Positions 33,027 through 40,678 of a stretch of DNA of 50,826 nt are shown here, in pieces (the first letter of the stretch is position 1; each line of letters begins with the position of its first letter). Under the pieces are notes generated by a model. It saw only the letters and a list, made by a program, of their open reading frames with translations, did no database searches and was not told where the DNA came from. The DNA is from JBBSMX01 sp038232935 (GTDB lineage: Bacteria; Bacteroidota; Rhodothermia; Rhodothermales; JANQRZ01), in NCBI GenBank assembly GCA_038232935.1, contig JBBSMX010000015.1, positions 1 to 50,826 on the forward strand, read 5' to 3'. The position numbers were made by a program, and so were the translations under genes.

Positions 33027-35495
33027 ATGCGCATCCTCTTCGCCCTCGGCCTCGTGCTCCTCGTCGCCCCCGGCGCTTTCGCTCAGAACTGGGGCCGGAT
33101 CGAAGGCCGCGTCACCCAAAAGACAGGCGGATCGCCGATCCCCGGCGCGACCGTCCTCGTCGCCGGAACGGAGTTTGGAACCGCTGCCGAGACCAATGGC
33201 GATTTCGCGCTGCGGCTCCCCACGGGGCGGTACGCGCTCCGCATCACGGCCATCGGCTTTCAGGCGCGGACGGACTCTGTGACCGTCCGCAAAGACCAGA
33301 CGACGCGGCTCGACGTGGCCCTCGCCGAGACCGACATCGAGTTGGGTGGAGTCGAGGTCGAGGGCTCGGCCGTGGCCGGAGACGCGGGCGTGTACACCAT
33401 CGACCCGAGGACGGCCCAGAATATTCCCTCCCCTCTCAACGACGGGCTCCGGGCGATCAAAGTGCTGCCGGGCGTGACGAGCAACAACGAGACCTCGTAC
33501 CAGTACAGCGTGCGCGGCGGCGGCTACAACGAGAACCTCTACTTCATCGACGGCTTCGAGGTCTACACGCCGTTTCGCACGAAGCAGGGCGAGCAGGAAG
33601 GCCTCGGCATCGTCAACCTCGACATGACCGACCGGCTCACGCTCTACGCCGGCGGCTTCCCGGCGCGCTACGGCGGCAAGCTCTCGTCAGCGCTCGACGT
33701 AGCCTACATCCGGCCGGGCGACGATGGCAAAAACAGCGTCGAGGGGTCGGGCTACGTCTCGACGCTCGACGCCGGTGGCAGCGTGAAAGTGGGCACCCTC
33801 GGCGGCAAGCTCGGCATCGCGGTCGCCGGGCGGGCGGCCCGCGCCCAGGGCTTCTTCGGCTCGCAGGAACTCAAGGGCGAGTACGACCCCGAGTTCAACG
33901 ACGTGCAGACGACGGTGACGTACCGGATCGCCGAGGGCCACGAGATCCAGGGTCTCGGCCTCCTGCTCGGCAACCGCTTCCGGCTCCAGCCGACGCGGCG
34001 GCGGACGTTCTTCGGCACGTTCCAGGACCTCCGCAGCGTCTCGTTCGGGTTCACCGGGCTGGAAGAGGACGGATATGACCTCACCTTCGGCGGCGTCCGC
34101 CTGCTCAACCGGGTCTCGTCGGCCTTCCGCGTCGAACACGACGTCTCGTACTTCGATGTCGAGGAGTACGAGCAGGTCGACATTAAAGGCGCGGTCGGCC
34201 TCTTCCGCATCGCGAACGCGTTGTTGGACCCCGACGATCCGACGAATCAGATCCAGACCGGGGCCGCGAGCCAGCAGGACACCACCGACAACAACGTCCG
34301 CGTCACGACGCTCTCCGGCGGAGGGCGCTACCGCCTCTCGCTCGGCCGCCACGCCGCCGAGGCCGGCTGGACCGCCCGCCGCCTCGACTTCGACGACCGG
34401 CTCTTCGAGGTCAGCTACGTCGCCGGACGCGCCACGAACGGCAACCCGATCCAGGTCGCGCTCGACAGCCTCAGCGACACAGCAGCATTCGGCGAAACGC
34501 AGGCCGCGCTCTACGCGCAGGACGCCGTAGACCTCCTCCCGCAGTCCGGCCGGCTCGTCGTCACCGGCGGTGTGCGCGGGGACTACTTCTCGTTCAACGA
34601 CGAGTGGACCGTCAGTCCCCGCCTCTCGGCGCGCTACGTCTATGACGAGTTCACCACCATCACCGCCGCCGCTGGCGTCTACCACCAAGCCCCGACCTAC
34701 CGTGAGCTGCGCGGCGAGCCGATCTACGACAGCACCTCCACCAACGGCAACATCATCCTTGGCACGCTCAACCGCGACATCAAAAGCCAACGGGCCGTCC
34801 AGTTCATCGCGGGCATGGAGCGGTTCTTCCCGCGTATCCGCTTCTACGGCCGCGCCGAGGCATACTACAAAAAGCTCGACGACCTCATCACGTACAACGT
34901 GGACAACGTCCGTACGGTCTATTCCGGCGAGAACGACGCCGAGGGCTACGCCTTCGGCTTCGACCTCCAGCTACGGGGCGAGTTCGTGCCGGGGCTGGAG
35001 AGCTGGCTGAACTACGGCTTCCTCAAGACGAGCGAGGAGTTTCTCGCGCCGACGCCCGGCGTCAACGGCTCGGTGCCGCGCCCGACGGACCGGCGGCACA
35101 ACGTGGCCCTCTTCGTGCAGGACTACATCCCGAACAGCACGTCCTGGAAGGTCCACCTCCGGGCGCTCTTCGGGACGGGCACGCCGTACACGCCGCCCGC
35201 CCCCGGCCAGATCATCGGCGGCGTGACGCTCCGCGTACCCGGCGACCGGAATTCGGCTCGCTACCCCGAGTACCGCCGCGTGGACATGGGCGTCACGAAG
35301 GAGGCCATCCTCGCCCAGCGCAGCCCCACCGGCAATCCCGTCCGACTGGAACTGACCGGCGAGGTGCTCAACGTCTTCGACATGACGAACACGATCGCGT
35401 ACTCCTACGTCGCCGACGCGACCGGCATCTGGCAGCGCATCCCGACGCGGCTCACCCCCCGCACCGTCAACGTCCGCATGCGGCTGAACTTCTAG
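33027..35495 (+). CDS. TonB-dependent outer-membrane receptor with carboxypeptidase-like N-terminal domain
   Basis: An 822-residue protein: Sec signal (MRILFALGLVLLVAPGAFAQ), a carboxypeptidase regulatory-like (CarboxypepD_reg) beta-sandwich over residues 22-105 (IEGRVTQKTGGSPIPGATV, GRYALRITAIGFQ), then a plug domain (KVLPGVTSNNETSYQYSVRGGGYNENLYFIDGFEV) and a 22-strand-type barrel ending in TVNVRMRLNF. TonB energises import of a bulky ligand through such receptors; Bacteroidota use them for glycans, siderophores and peptides. No SusD gene is adjacent, so a polysaccharide role is not supported, and the ligand is unknown. The stop overlaps the convergent endonuclease V gene by 4 bp. Confidence 0.92.
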   Translation: MRILFALGLVLLVAPGAFAQNWGRIEGRVTQKTGGSPIPGATVLVAGTEFGTAAETNGDFALRLPTGRYALRITAIGFQARTDSVTVRKDQTTRLDVALAETDIELGGVEVEGSAVAGDAGVYTIDPRTAQNIPSPLNDGLRAIKVLPGVTSNNETSYQYSVRGGGYNENLYFIDGFEVYTPFRTKQGEQEGLGIVNLDMTDRLTLYAGGFPARYGGKLSSALDVAYIRPGDDGKNSVEGSGYVSTLDAGGSVKVGTLGGKLGIAVAGRAARAQGFFGSQELKGEYDPEFNDVQTTVTYRIAEGHEIQGLGLLLGNRFRLQPTRRRTFFGTFQDLRSVSFGFTGLEEDGYDLTFGGVRLLNRVSSAFRVEHDVSYFDVEEYEQVDIKGAVGLFRIANALLDPDDPTNQIQTGAASQQDTTDNNVRVTTLSGGGRYRLSLGRHAAEAGWTARRLDFDDRLFEVSYVAGRATNGNPIQVALDSLSDTAAFGETQAALYAQDAVDLLPQSGRLVVTGGVRGDYFSFNDEWTVSPRLSARYVYDEFTTITAAAGVYHQAPTYRELRGEPIYDSTSTNGNIILGTLNRDIKSQRAVQFIAGMERFFPRIRFYGRAEAYYKKLDDLITYNVDNVRTVYSGENDAEGYAFGFDLQLRGEFVPGLESWLNYGFLKTSEEFLAPTPGVNGSVPRPTDRRHNVALFVQDYIPNSTSWKVHLRALFGTGTPYTPPAPGQIIGGVTLRVPGDRNSARYPEYRRVDMGVTKEAILAQRSPTGNPVRLELTGEVLNVFDMTNTIAYSYVADATGIWQRIPTRLTPRTVNVRMRLNF

Positions 35496-36193
35496 AGCGC
35501 ACCGTGCTTGCTCAACCGGTGGGCGAGGTGCGTCGGCATCGGGAGCTTGTAGCGCGTGGCGCAGCGGAGCGTGAGGCCGACGGCGTCTTCGAGCGTAGCG
35601 CGGTGACCGACGGAGACGAACACAGGATTGACGTTCGTCCGCGTCCGCACGACGCTGCCGATCGTTTCGCCGCGGTGGACGAGCGGCGAGCGCTCGCCCT
35701 TCTCCGGCCCCGGCTCGTCGTAGCGCCCCACGAGCCGCGTCTTCGCCACGCCGATGGAGGGTTTGTCGAGGAGCACGCCGAGGTGGCACGCGAGGCCGAA
35801 GCGGCGCGGGTGAGCGTACCCCTGCGCGTCGAGCACGAACACATCGGGCTCCCCCGTCAGCCGTTCGAGCGCGGGGAGGATGGCGGGCATCTCGCGGAAG
35901 GAGAGCAGGCCGGGGACGTAGGGAAACGCGACCGGCCCTTCCCACGTCGCTTGATCTACCACCTCCAGATCGGACAGCCGCAGCACAACGAGCGCCGTCC
36001 GAACGCGGTCCTCCCGCACGCTCACGTCTACGCCTGCCACGGTCTCGATGTCTGCCGACAGTGGCTCGAATCGGACGTGTTCGGCGAGTTCGCGCTGGAT
36101 GGCGACGGCCTCGCTCGGGGTGACATCCCAGGGGTGTTCGTGGTGAAGGCGCACGGGCGGTGACAGCGGTGGACGGCAGGAGCTAAAGCCCAC
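35492..36193 (-). CDS. nfi: Endonuclease V
   Basis: A 233-residue deoxyinosine-specific endonuclease that nicks one base 3' of deaminated adenine. The motifs are GVDVSVRED with the first metal Asp, YVPGLLSFREMPAIL, VFVLDAQGYAHPRRFGLACHLGVLLDKPSIGVAKTRL, and the closing TRYKLPMPTHLAH. The usual wedge motif PYVPG is intact. The N-terminal 13 residues are Pro/Ser-rich and may not be translated: a GTG at 36154 would start at VRLHHEHPWDV, which is closer to the family start. It is convergent with the receptor gene, with a 4-bp overlap of the coding ends. Confidence 0.93.
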   Translation of the reverse strand: MGFSSCRPPLSPPVRLHHEHPWDVTPSEAVAIQRELAEHVRFEPLSADIETVAGVDVSVREDRVRTALVVLRLSDLEVVDQATWEGPVAFPYVPGLLSFREMPAILPALERLTGEPDVFVLDAQGYAHPRRFGLACHLGVLLDKPSIGVAKTRLVGRYDEPGPEKGERSPLVHRGETIGSVVRTRTNVNPVFVSVGHRATLEDAVGLTLRCATRYKLPMPTHLAHRLSKHGAL

Positions 36194-36217
36194 CGTTCAC
36201 ACTCGGCCGGGTTCCCT

Positions 36218-36802
36218 TTAGGGCCGTTCGTGCACCTCGTCGCTGCTGAGGCCGCTGGAGGGACGTTCGGGGTGGCCGTACCACAGGATCCCGAGGACCA
36301 GTTCGCGCTCGGAGTCCACCTGAACGAGGTCGTAGAGATCCGGCGACTCCGTCACCACATCCGTCACCCAGTTCGTCGGAACGTTGTCGCTCCAGAGCGA
36401 GAGCGAGCACCGTTGTACGGACGTGAGGCAGTCCTCCACCGCGCGCTCCATCCGCTGCTCGTCATCGAACCGGGTACACGTTACGACGATCCATCCGGGT
36501 ACGGCCCGCCACTGCTCGTAGGCGGCACGCGCGCCGTCGGCTCCGACCTCTTCCTCAAGCAGACGGGCGTAGAGCCACGCCACCGCCGAGATGGTCTCGG
36601 CACCGAGGAGATAGAATCGCCACGGGATGATGGTCAGCGTACCCGAGGGATCGCGCGCTGCCTCCATCGCCTTGACGAGGGCCTCTTTCATCATTGACTG
36701 TTCAGGTGAACGCCCTACCACCCTGCCGGGCGAACGGAGCGCGAACGTTAATTCCATCGAAGAGCGGTTCGTCAAACAGACAGGCTTGGGCACGATGGGC
36801 AT
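36218..36802 (-). CDS. Nitroreductase-like flavoprotein, diverged N-terminus
   Basis: A 194-residue protein resembling the nitroreductase/FMN family: EALVKAMEAARDPSGTLTIIPWRFYLLG corresponds to the usual APSxxNxQPWRF segment, and SVQRCSLSLWSDNVPTNWVTD to the AAxAxGLGxxWxxG helix. The closing region ERELVLGILWYGHPE matches the LxxGYP strand of the family. The N-terminal RRSxR motif that holds FMN phosphate is not evident (NRSSMELTFALRSPGR at best), so cofactor binding is uncertain. ATG codons at 36802 and 36757 are both possible starts. It stands at the edge of the CRISPR island, leftward, with an unusually long gap upstream. Confidence 0.7.
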   Translation of the reverse strand: MPIVPKPVCLTNRSSMELTFALRSPGRVVGRSPEQSMMKEALVKAMEAARDPSGTLTIIPWRFYLLGAETISAVAWLYARLLEEEVGADGARAAYEQWRAVPGWIVVTCTRFDDEQRMERAVEDCLTSVQRCSLSLWSDNVPTNWVTDVVTESPDLYDLVQVDSERELVLGILWYGHPERPSSGLSSDEVHERP

Positions 36803-37106
36803 GCCATCTTGGTCGCCAGGTGGGTACGGATTCCATCGGCGTTACCCAAAGCATATGCCATTCCAAAAGAATAACTCCGGCCCCCTATACTTGGATGGGT
36901 AGCAGACTAATAAACGCCCAGATTGTGGCTAGGGATGATATGTACGCCCCTCGCTGACGGGCTCCTACCTAAGCCTGAATGGTACAATACTTCGGGTCAA
37001 GGTACCCGGCGGAGGTCCGATTCGTAATAAGAAGACGCGCCGATCCGCTCCGGAGTGCGTGCATGGAAGATTCACGCGGGTCGCCTGTGCAAGGGGTCGC
37101 ATCTTC
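36803..37106. other. Intergenic region without recognisable gene
   Basis: About 300 bp of lower GC than the flanking genes, between the nitroreductase-like gene and the tRNA promoter. Short frames exist on both strands but show no family resemblance or start context. Nothing supported beyond background. Confidence 0.6.
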
Positions 37107-37136
37107 TTGACTCGCATTCTCGGAGGACGGTATATT
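37107..37136 (+). promoter_or_regulatory. tRNA-Val promoter
   Basis: TTGACT (37107-37112), 18 bp, TATATT (37131-37136). Transcription would start near 37143, about 30 nt before the tRNA. The -35 hexamer and the spacing are the same as those of the cas3 promoter candidate at 45350-45379. Confidence 0.65.
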
Positions 37137-37173
37137 CGACGCTCGCTCGGCGAAATAGCTACCCCCAAAGCGC

Positions 37174-37247
37174 GGGCTCTTAGCTCAGTTGGTTAGAGCG
37201 CATCGTTGACATCGATGAGGTCACTGGTTCGAATCCAGTAGAGCCCA
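37174..37247 (+). tRNA. tRNA-Val (anticodon GAC)
   Basis: A full cloverleaf can be drawn: acceptor GGGCTCT/AGAGCCC with discriminator A, D arm TAGCTCAGTTGGTTAGAGC, anticodon stem CATCG/CGATG around the loop TTGACAT (anticodon GAC, reading GUC and GUU), and T arm CTGGTTCGAATCCAG. CCA is not encoded. It is a single-gene unit with its own promoter and terminator. The CRISPR-Cas locus begins directly downstream. Confidence 0.97.
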
Positions 37248-37255
37248 CAGAAATG

Positions 37256-37286
37256 CTCGGTAAACTATTGTTTTACCGAGGCTTTT
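37256..37286 (+). terminator. Intrinsic terminator of tRNA-Val
   Basis: CTCGGTAAA (37256-37264) pairs with TTTACCGAG (37272-37280) around a 7-nt loop, followed by GCTTTT. A 9-bp stem with a short T-run, 9 nt after the tRNA end. Confidence 0.8.
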
Positions 37287-37374
37287 GCATGCACAGGTAC
37301 AACAAAGTCCTTATTCTGGTATCTACGGGCTTTAGATAGACGGGCGTGCATTGTTGTCTATCGATAGGTGTAGC

Positions 37375-38049
37375 TCATCTTGGTGTGGACGGAGCTACGG
37401 ACAGCAAACCGAACCCGAATGCCTTCGCCGGCCCGATGCCGCTTCGAACGGCCTCCACCAGCGCGTTCGGGTCCGTGACAGTCAGCACCCCGTCGAAGCG
37501 GACGCCGAAGAGGGGAATATCCTGCTTCTGATAGTCGCCTTTCTTCCGGCGGCTCGCGGCGAGGCGGAACGGCGCGTCTTGTACGTCGATTACCTTGAAA
37601 CCACATCGCTCAGCTTGGCGATCCAACCATTCGAAGTAGGTCGGATGTCCAGCGGCGTTGGGGCCGGCGTGAATTAGCGGAACGCGACGACCATTCTTCT
37701 TCCCCGGTGGCGTCTTACGCACCGTCGGATTGGCGACAAACCGGAAGCGGAGCTGCTGCCCCTCTCGGAGGTCGAGGCCGAAGGGCTTAGGGCCATCGAT
37801 GCGGAGCGCGTAGTCGCCCATCGCTTCGACGAAGGCCCAGTCCGGCTGCGTGGCTGAGGTCTGCACGAGGATAGGAATGCTGTCGCCACGCGCATCTTCT
37901 GCCGGTTCGATGCGGAAGAGGAGACGGTTTGCGTCCGGCTCTCCGTCGGAAAAGGCACGCTTGAGTGTCCGGTGGAGTTCGTAGGGCGTGGCGAGGTCTC
38001 GCCGGGCGTCGGAGTTCGCCGGGTTCAGTAGAAGTCGGGTCAGAAACAT
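37375..38049 (-). CDS. cas6e: Cas6e, crRNA-processing endoribonuclease (CasE/Cse3)
   Basis: A 224-residue Cas6e that cuts pre-crRNA at the base of the repeat hairpin and stays bound in Cascade. Starting at the ATG at 38049 gives MFLTRLLLNP, the usual family start, and puts Tyr23 and His26 (in PYELHRTL) at the catalytic positions known from Thermus Cas6e. The C-terminal glycine-rich loop GIGPAKAFGFGLLSVAP is intact. A TTG two codons upstream overlaps the cas5e stop and is less likely. It is the last gene of the leftward operon. If the pseudo-repeats at 45253-45346 are real, this enzyme would also process that RNA. Confidence 0.97.
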   Translation of the reverse strand: MFLTRLLLNPANSDARRDLATPYELHRTLKRAFSDGEPDANRLLFRIEPAEDARGDSIPILVQTSATQPDWAFVEAMGDYALRIDGPKPFGLDLREGQQLRFRFVANPTVRKTPPGKKNGRRVPLIHAGPNAAGHPTYFEWLDRQAERCGFKVIDVQDAPFRLAASRRKKGDYQKQDIPLFGVRFDGVLTVTDPNALVEAVRSGIGPAKAFGFGLLSVAPSTPR

Positions 38050-38051
38050 GT

Positions 38052-38762
38052 TCAAGCGTCGATCAGGGGGACATACAAGGACACGACAGGCCGGGGCTTG
38101 AACCGACGAGTCCCGAAGTCGAGCGGATCGTCAGCCGCGACGAGGTCCTCCCGGACTCCGTCGGTGGTTTCGGGAAGCGCCGCGTCGGCGTCAAGCACGA
38201 AGCGGTAGCGGCCGTCGCGGGGCGTATCGTGCCGCTCATTGAGAGGTAGGCGGGCTCGCTGTAACGCAACCACAAGGGGGAACGGGACGATGGACTCTAC
38301 CAGCACGAGAGGATGTGCGGGCGGGAACGCCTTCCGCCCGAGGAAGAGCGGCCACTTCGGACGCAGGAGTGCGTCGCGGATGTATCCCAACAAATCATGC
38401 CCGTCTGCATCGCTCGCTTCCAGCCCAGCCGTGAAGCAGGCGTCGGCGAGGTAGTAGCGGTCCGAGACGATGACGTCGCCGCGCTCGACCTTTCCGCTAG
38501 CGCGGTAGAACCCCTCGCGGCCCGCCGTGTGAAAGTCGCGGCGCAGGCGGCCGGCCCGGTCCACGCGCACGCCGAAGCGGAGCGCGGCGAGGTCAGAAAT
38601 GTCAGCCTCGCGGGGGCGGCCGAGGGCAGCGGCAGCAACACCGAGCACACCGCTCTTCGTTGGAGTCGTGCGGGTCTCGCGGATGCCGAACTTGCTATCG
38701 GTGCCCCACGCCTGCATCGGCCCGTCAAGGCGGAGGAGGAGCGTGTGGACCGGCTCAGGCAT
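38052..38762 (-). CDS. cas5e: Cas5e, Cascade subunit (CasD)
   Basis: A 236-residue Cas5e, which caps the 5' handle of the crRNA in Cascade and contacts Cas8e. The start MPEPVHTLLLRLDGPMQAWG is the family N-terminus (RLxGPMQAWG), followed by SKFGIRETRTTPTKSGVLGVAAAALG, typical of I-E Cas5. The middle motif FHTAGREGFYRASGK and later RPKWPLFLGRKAFPP also match. The ATG at 38762 lies 8 bp inside the end of cas7e, giving tight translational coupling. All family regions are present, so the protein is expected to be functional. Confidence 0.97.
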   Translation of the reverse strand: MPEPVHTLLLRLDGPMQAWGTDSKFGIRETRTTPTKSGVLGVAAAALGRPREADISDLAALRFGVRVDRAGRLRRDFHTAGREGFYRASGKVERGDVIVSDRYYLADACFTAGLEASDADGHDLLGYIRDALLRPKWPLFLGRKAFPPAHPLVLVESIVPFPLVVALQRARLPLNERHDTPRDGRYRFVLDADAALPETTDGVREDLVAADDPLDFGTRRFKPRPVVSLYVPLIDA

Positions 38763-40041
38763 CGGCCACCTCCATCGTCTCGATAACACCGTCGATCACG
38801 GCGCGGACGCTCTCGCACCAGGCCGTGTCGAGCGAGTGCGGCCCGTCGGCGGGGAGGGCGTCGCGGTGCGGCGTGCTCACGAACACGGCCGGAGCCTGTT
38901 CGTCCGGGAGAAGTCCGGCGTACATCGCCTCCATCTCCACCCAATGCTCAGCCAGCTTCTCAGCAGCGTGGTACGCCATACTCCGGCCGTTTGTGCGGAC
39001 CGGATCGGCGAAGGCGTTGACGAGCGAGAGCGGCATCCGGTCGTGGCGGACGACGGCCATCACGAGCTCGGGGCGGACCTGGGCGGCGAAGCTGTTCTGC
39101 TTCCCGCTCGGGAGTGCGGTCACGGCAGCAGTGAGGAAGGCGCGGACGGTGTCGCGTGCCGCCTCACGGTCGCCGCCGAGGTTCTCGGCGAGCGCGTCGG
39201 CGTCGATCACGGCGTAGCGGTAGTAGCAGGCCGCGTTGAAGCCCGTCGTCCCGATCATTGCCGCCCCGGCGTCGTCGGCCTCGGCCGTGCTCTTGAGGTC
39301 ATCGACGGCCGTGAAGTAGTCGAACTGCGGGGCGACGCGGTCCACGGAAAGGGCGTGGGCGACCTGACAGGCGGCTTCGAGGTTGAGCTGCGGCTCCTCG
39401 GCCAAGAACCGCCCGAAGAGTGCTACGTCCGGTGCGGAGGTAACATCTTTATGAGCTTTGACGAAGGGAGTGACGACAGACTTCAAGAGCTTCTTGCCGA
39501 GAGCGGTGCGTGCTTTACGCAGAGTCTTTTCGGCCGCATCGAATGCTTTCGCATTCTCATCGTCCCGATCTCCGAGTGCTTCCAGTTCCGCATTGGCATC
39601 TGCCACCTCACCCGTCTCAGCTTCCACATTCGAAGCTGCTTCCGCGAGCCGTTCCGCGAGATCGTCGAACTCAGGGTAGGTTCCGTAGTACAGCACGCTG
39701 GTCTGACCCTTCGCATCGAGCGCCTTCTTTGATTCAAACTTCTTGTTCGTGAGAGCCTCGGCCACGCCTTCTGCTAAGGCACGAGCGACAGGTTCATCCA
39801 CACTATGAGTGCCTACTAAGCTCTTCGCTACGCGGGTAGCCAAACGCCTGGTACGAACCCCCGTTCGCTCACTGACGAGGCGTTCGAACACGTCGGATGT
39901 GCGGATCGCGCGCTTGAGGCTCTGCGACGAGAGCCGGGCGCGGCGGTGCCCGCCGAACTCGGCGTCTTTCGGCGCGCCGGTGTCGTCGCGGTTGAGGTTG
40001 GCGGGCGGGACGGACTGGAGGAGGTGGAGCTCGATTTTCAT
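38755..40041 (-). CDS. cas7e: Cas7e, Cascade backbone (CasC/Cse4)
   Basis: A 428-residue Cas7e, six copies of which line the crRNA spacer and make every sixth guide base flip out. The N-terminus MKIELHLLQSVPPANLNRDDTGAPKDAEFGGHRRARLSSQSLKRAIR carries the family signature. FVSTPHRDALP and the Gly/Asn-rich closing portion also fit. A charged helical insertion (residues about 125-200, with EAETGEVADANAELEALGDRDD) makes it longer than the 363-residue E. coli protein. The frame is open upstream into cse2, but the ATG at 40041, 4 bp after the cse2 stop, is the true start. Confidence 0.97.
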   Translation of the reverse strand: MKIELHLLQSVPPANLNRDDTGAPKDAEFGGHRRARLSSQSLKRAIRTSDVFERLVSERTGVRTRRLATRVAKSLVGTHSVDEPVARALAEGVAEALTNKKFESKKALDAKGQTSVLYYGTYPEFDDLAERLAEAASNVEAETGEVADANAELEALGDRDDENAKAFDAAEKTLRKARTALGKKLLKSVVTPFVKAHKDVTSAPDVALFGRFLAEEPQLNLEAACQVAHALSVDRVAPQFDYFTAVDDLKSTAEADDAGAAMIGTTGFNAACYYRYAVIDADALAENLGGDREAARDTVRAFLTAAVTALPSGKQNSFAAQVRPELVMAVVRHDRMPLSLVNAFADPVRTNGRSMAYHAAEKLAEHWVEMEAMYAGLLPDEQAPAVFVSTPHRDALPADGPHSLDTAWCESVRAVIDGVIETMEVADA

Positions 40042-40045
40042 GGCG

Positions 40046-40678
40046 TCAGTCGGTTTCGGGAGTGGAGTCGTCGGCGGTGTCGAGGGACGAGGGCCAGTAG
40101 TCCCGCGCCCATCGCTGCTGCACGAAGCGGTCGGGGTGGTCCCACGCGAGGAGGTCGCGGAGGAGCTGGAAGAAGTCCACCGGGGCCTCCTTCGAGCGAA
40201 GCAGGCGGAGGAAGCGGCGCAGCTCGTCGGGCACGTCTTCGAGCGGGAGGGCGAGGAGCGCCTGAAAGCGCCGGGTGATGCCCTCGTTCTCGTCCACGGC
40301 ATCGCCCTGTCCGCTCATCCGGCGGCCGTTGACGCGCCGGGCCGAGGCACCGAGCGAACGCCGCCCTTCTTTCATCCGCCCAGCCTCGGGCATCGCCGAG
40401 CCGCCTGCCGCGTAGATGCCGAAAAGCTCGGCGGCGAGGAGATAGGCGTCGAGTGCGTCGCCGCGTGCGTCGTCGGGGACGCGGTGGCCGACGATGCGGA
40501 GCGCACCGTAGCGCCCGGCGGGATTCGCGTCGGAGCGCCTGAGTTCGGCGAGGGCCGCCCTCGCGGTGCCATCGTCGGGCGCTCGCTTGTACAGCCCGTG
40601 GAGGTGCCCGACGAACGCCCGGACGGGATCGCGCTCGTCGGTATGCTCTGGCGTAGAAACGGAAACGGATTCAGGCAT
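40046..40678 (-). CDS. cse2: Cse2 (CasB, Cas11e), Cascade small subunit
   Basis: A 210-residue helical Cse2, two copies of which stabilise the R-loop in Cascade. FVGHLHGLYKRAPDDGTARAALAELRRSD and the C-terminal LLRDLLAWDHPDRFVQQRWARDYW are characteristic (the final W.RDYW stretch is common in Cse2). The middle QALLALPLEDVPDELRRFLRLLRSKEAPVDFFQL is also typical. Its start lies 8 bp inside the end of cas8e, and cas7e starts 4 bp after its stop, so all three are coupled. Confidence 0.95.
   Translation of the reverse strand: MPESVSVSTPEHTDERDPVRAFVGHLHGLYKRAPDDGTARAALAELRRSDANPAGRYGALRIVGHRVPDDARGDALDAYLLAAELFGIYAAGGSAMPEAGRMKEGRRSLGASARRVNGRRMSGQGDAVDENEGITRRFQALLALPLEDVPDELRRFLRLLRSKEAPVDFFQLLRDLLAWDHPDRFVQQRWARDYWPSSLDTADDSTPETD

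Noticed and set aside
32061..35495. Single 1,144-residue frame joining the PAP2-like region to the TonB-dependent receptor
   Set aside because: The first 320 residues are an out-of-frame reading of the PAP2-like gene. The receptor starts with its own signal peptide at 33027.
35492..35495. Overlap of the receptor and endonuclease V coding ends as a regulatory feature
   Set aside because: A 4-bp overlap of convergent stops is common in compact genomes and needs no special explanation.
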